Origin: an uncultured Mycoplasma sp.
GTDB lineage: Bacteria > Bacillota_I > Bacilli_A > Mycoplasmatales > Metamycoplasmataceae
Length of the DNA: 10,087 bases
Direction of reading: 5' to 3'
Assembly (NCBI GenBank): GCA_947041065.1
Contig: CAMRCV010000009.1
Location: forward strand, 1 to 10,087
Under the pieces are notes generated by a model. The model saw only the letters and a program-made list of their open reading frames with translations. It had not been told where the DNA came from and ran no database searches. Both the position numbers and the translations under genes were made by a program. Of the stretch, positions 8,021-10,087 are shown in pieces; the first letter of the stretch is position 1, and each line of letters begins with the position of its first letter.

Positions 8021-9262
8021 ATGAAAATAGATTTATTGGATATAGTAGGAAAAGGCGAAGGTGTAGAATTAATAAACAAAACTAAAAGTGTTGTTTTGCA
8101 TGGTGTAAAAAAAGACTTGCAAGTTTACAAAATAAGTTTAAATTTATTGAACTATAATACTAAAAACGGAAGAATTTCAAGTCAGATAAATGAACATGAA
8201 AATGAAACAGGAATTGAATTAAATAAAGAATACATTGTAGCTTCATCTGAATTGAACAATTTGATTGAAAAATTTATAATTAACTCTAATAAAACAGCGT
8301 TCAAATCTACAAAGAATAGTATTGATAATTTTGGACAACATGAAACCGGAGTGGTTCTTCATGATGGAACTGTCATTGATGGAAATAGACGTTTCACTTG
8401 TTTGAGAGTTTTGTCTAAAGAAAATTCAAACAAATTAGAATCTTTATTTTTTGAAGCAATTATATTACCTAAAGATATTTCTAGAAAAGAAATTAAACAA
8501 TTGGAGTTACAAATACAACATGCAACAGAAGAAAAAGTTGATTATGATGTAATGGATAAGATAATTGACGTTTATAAATATATTAAAATTGAAAAAGAAT
8601 TAACTGTTGAAGAATATGCTAAAAATAGTAATTGAGATAAACAAAAAATAAATGAATATTTAGAAACTTATGAATTAATTGATGACTATTTAGAAAGCAT
8701 TCACAGTAAAGGTAAGTTGTATTTGGCAACAAATTGAAAACTTCAAGGTCCAATGAGGGAAATTTGATTAATTCTTAAAAAAATAAATGATATAACAGAT
8801 AAAAATAATATTAAAAACACTTTATTTAATTTAATAAAAATATCAAGTAGTGGAGATTTAACGAGGGTCATAAGGGACAATGGTAAAACTTTGTTAGCTA
8901 TGTCTAAAAATGACGGAGAAGAATCACAAGCAGTATTTAAAAAATTAAGCGATTTAGACGTTGAATTGGACAACATGTATGACAACTCACTTCCCGTAAA
9001 CGAAAATTTAGCAAATATTAGATCGAGTAAATATTCTAGTGAATTCAAAGAAAGTCTAGAAAATCATGATGAAAATCTAAGGTTTAAAAATGAAAAGAAA
9101 TTAGAAAAAGAAAAATTAGAAAGAATTTATGAAATGATTAATTCTATTGATTTGAAAAAAGTGGAAATAAGTTCAATTGAGATGAAAAAAGAAATAATTG
9201 ACATTTGTGAAAAAATAGAAAATAAAATAGTTGAAATAAAAACTAATGCTGAAAAATCTTAA
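8021..9262 (+). CDS. ParB/Srx-fold domain protein (DGNRR motif)
   Basis: This 413-aa protein has three TGA Trp codons. The start at 8021 follows the previous stop by one base, with GCAAGG six bases before; an in-frame TTG/ATG pair at 8000-8005 would lengthen it into the upstream gene and is less likely. Residues about 34-150 form a ParB-like N-terminal domain: VYKISLNLLNYNTKNGRI (35-52), then LHDGTVIDGNRRFTCLRVL (113-131), the ParB box in which the arginines bind or hydrolyse nucleotide. Residues about 160-250 (QIQHATEEKVDYD, then helices with VEEYAKNSNWDKQKI) fit the KorB/ParB-type HTH region. The last 80 residues (KNEKKLEKEKLERIYEM) are charged and coiled-coil-like. There is no ParA gene here, so plasmid partition is unlikely. 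ParB-like proteins next to PLD or helicase nucleases occur in defence loci, and I infer DNA binding or nicking there. Confidence 0.85.
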
Positions 9263-10087
9263 TCTTAAAAATTCTTATACAACTCAATCTTCAGATATTA
9301 TAAAGGAATTTTATATTCCTGTTTTTAGTGAAACTGAAAACTATGATAGAGCAACTGGTTATTTTAGTTCTGCTATTTTAAAGCTATATTCTAAAGGTTT
9401 GGAATATTTCAAAATAAACAACGGAAAAATAAGGTTTATTATGTCTCATGAAGTTTCTGAAAGTGATTTTTTAGAAATGCAAGAAGCTTATGCAAATATT
9501 CAAGCAAGATCTGAAAGTGAATTTTGGGATGATGATATTATCGAATCTAGAGAAATATCTAACCTTGCTTATTTAATAAAAATAGGAATGGTTGATATAA
9601 AAATAGCTTTTATGACTAAATCTACAGGCATCTATCATTCTAAATTTGGAATTTTTTCAGACAAAGAAAATAGTGTATTTTTTAACGGTTCGAATAATGA
9701 AACTTATAGTGCAGTACAATCTAACGCCGAGAGATTTGATATAACTCTTGATTGGGCGGGTGCATCTAATAGAGAAATAGCTAAAATCGAAGATGCTAAA
9801 GCAGAATTCGAAAGAACTTGGAATAATAAAGAAGAAGGTGTGATAACAATGAGCCCCTCTGATACCTTTTTCAACAAAATTATTTCATTTAGCAAGGGGA
9901 AGTTGATTTATGACAATGGTGCTTTAAAGATCAATTCTGTTTTACTCGATTTTAATGATGAACAAAATTTGGAAATTAAATTTAATATTAAATTTAATAA
10001 AATATCCGAGTCCGATTCCTTTTATATAAAGAGAATAAAATATTTAGTAAAGAATGTAGCTGATGATAGAATAAATTTAATTGACAA
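9246..10087 (+). CDS. PLD-family nuclease-domain protein, 3' end beyond window
   Basis: This frame is open from ATG 9246 to the window end (at least 280 aa) and overlaps the ParB-like gene by 17 bases, with no clear RBS, suggesting translational coupling. The N-terminus FYIPVFSETENYDRATGYFS matches the conserved opening of phospholipase D-like nuclease domains that sit in front of SNF2/DEAD helicases in restriction-type enzymes. The catalytic HKD half-site is YHSKFGIF with H and K, then FFNGSNNET ten residues later. One HxK site per chain implies a dimer, as in BfiI-type PLD nucleases. Whether a helicase follows cannot be seen. All three visible Trp codons are TGG and none is TGA, unlike every neighbour, which hints at a different origin. 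Confidence 0.85.
   Translation, partial: MLKNLNLKNSYTTQSSDIIKEFYIPVFSETENYDRATGYFSSAILKLYSKGLEYFKINNGKIRFIMSHEVSESDFLEMQEAYANIQARSESEFWDDDIIESREISNLAYLIKIGMVDIKIAFMTKSTGIYHSKFGIFSDKENSVFFNGSNNETYSAVQSNAERFDITLDWAGASNREIAKIEDAKAEFERTWNNKEEGVITMSPSDTFFNKIISFSKGKLIYDNGALKINSVLLDFNDEQNLEIKFNIKFNKISESDSFYIKRIKYLVKNVADDRINLID

Noticed and set aside
8743..9048. Minus-strand open frame inside the ParB-like gene
   Set aside because: Antisense to a continuous 413-aa frame with recognisable motifs.
8021..9262. Plasmid or chromosome partition ParB
   Set aside because: No ParA or parS-like repeats are present; the context and the DGNRR variant fit defence-associated ParB-like proteins better.
9704..9895. 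Minus-strand open frame in the PLD gene
   Set aside because: Shadow of the PLD frame, which holds the GSxN motif here.
1..10087. Depletion of GATC sites as a sign of GATC restriction
   Set aside because: I found roughly 16 GATC sites, not clearly below what the base composition would give; too small a sample to conclude.
9246..10087. Calling this gene a PLD-helicase restriction enzyme
   Set aside because: Only the N-terminal PLD region is inside the window; no helicase motif can be seen, so the call is limited to the nuclease domain.

Overview
The window reads as AT-rich DNA (roughly a quarter G+C) from a mollicute-type bacterium (Mycoplasma or Spiroplasma relatives). Eight of the nine genes are only intact if TGA is read as tryptophan (genetic code 4). 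By my count outside the last gene there are about 26 in-frame TGA Trp codons against 2 TGG. With that code the window is almost entirely coding and looks like a defence island; no housekeeping genes, tRNAs, rRNAs, IS elements or CRISPR arrays were seen.

Region 1 (1-875): a Sau3AI/MutH-family endonuclease paralogue (RE1, minus strand, cut by the left edge) in which both catalytic acids are changed to their amides (N59, Q66). Upstream lies a divergent intergenic segment that closely matches the one at 4350-4443. It ends in the ATG of a vanished methyltransferase that stops after six codons. Region 2 (876-3010): a compact, overlapping three-gene CBASS operon on the plus strand: CD-NTase, a stand-alone E2-like protein and a Cap15-type two-TM beta-barrel effector. 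A 14-bp perfect inverted repeat sits on its promoter. Region 3 (3012-5586): the complete GATC-type restriction-modification pair, with an apparently active Sau3AI-like endonuclease (RE2, minus) and a divergent C5-cytosine methyltransferase (plus). CBASS and RE2 converge with one base between their stop codons.

Region 4 (5599-10087): directly behind the methyltransferase, in the same orientation and with gaps or overlaps of only a few bases, come an 806-aa helical protein of unknown function with a helix-turn-helix-like segment, a 413-aa ParB-like protein with a DGNRR motif, and a PLD-type (HxK...GSxN) nuclease-domain protein cut off at the right edge. These look like a separate, multi-gene, probably DNA-targeting defence module that I cannot assign to a named system.

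The simplest history is a tandem duplication of an RE-methyltransferase pair. The methyltransferase body of the left copy was then lost and replaced by CBASS, the left endonuclease lost its catalytic acids, and the right copy was kept functional. Functionally, RE2 and the methyltransferase would restrict unmodified GATC DNA, CBASS would give second-messenger-triggered membrane attack, and the HTH/ParB/PLD genes would form a further layer co-expressed with the methyltransferase.
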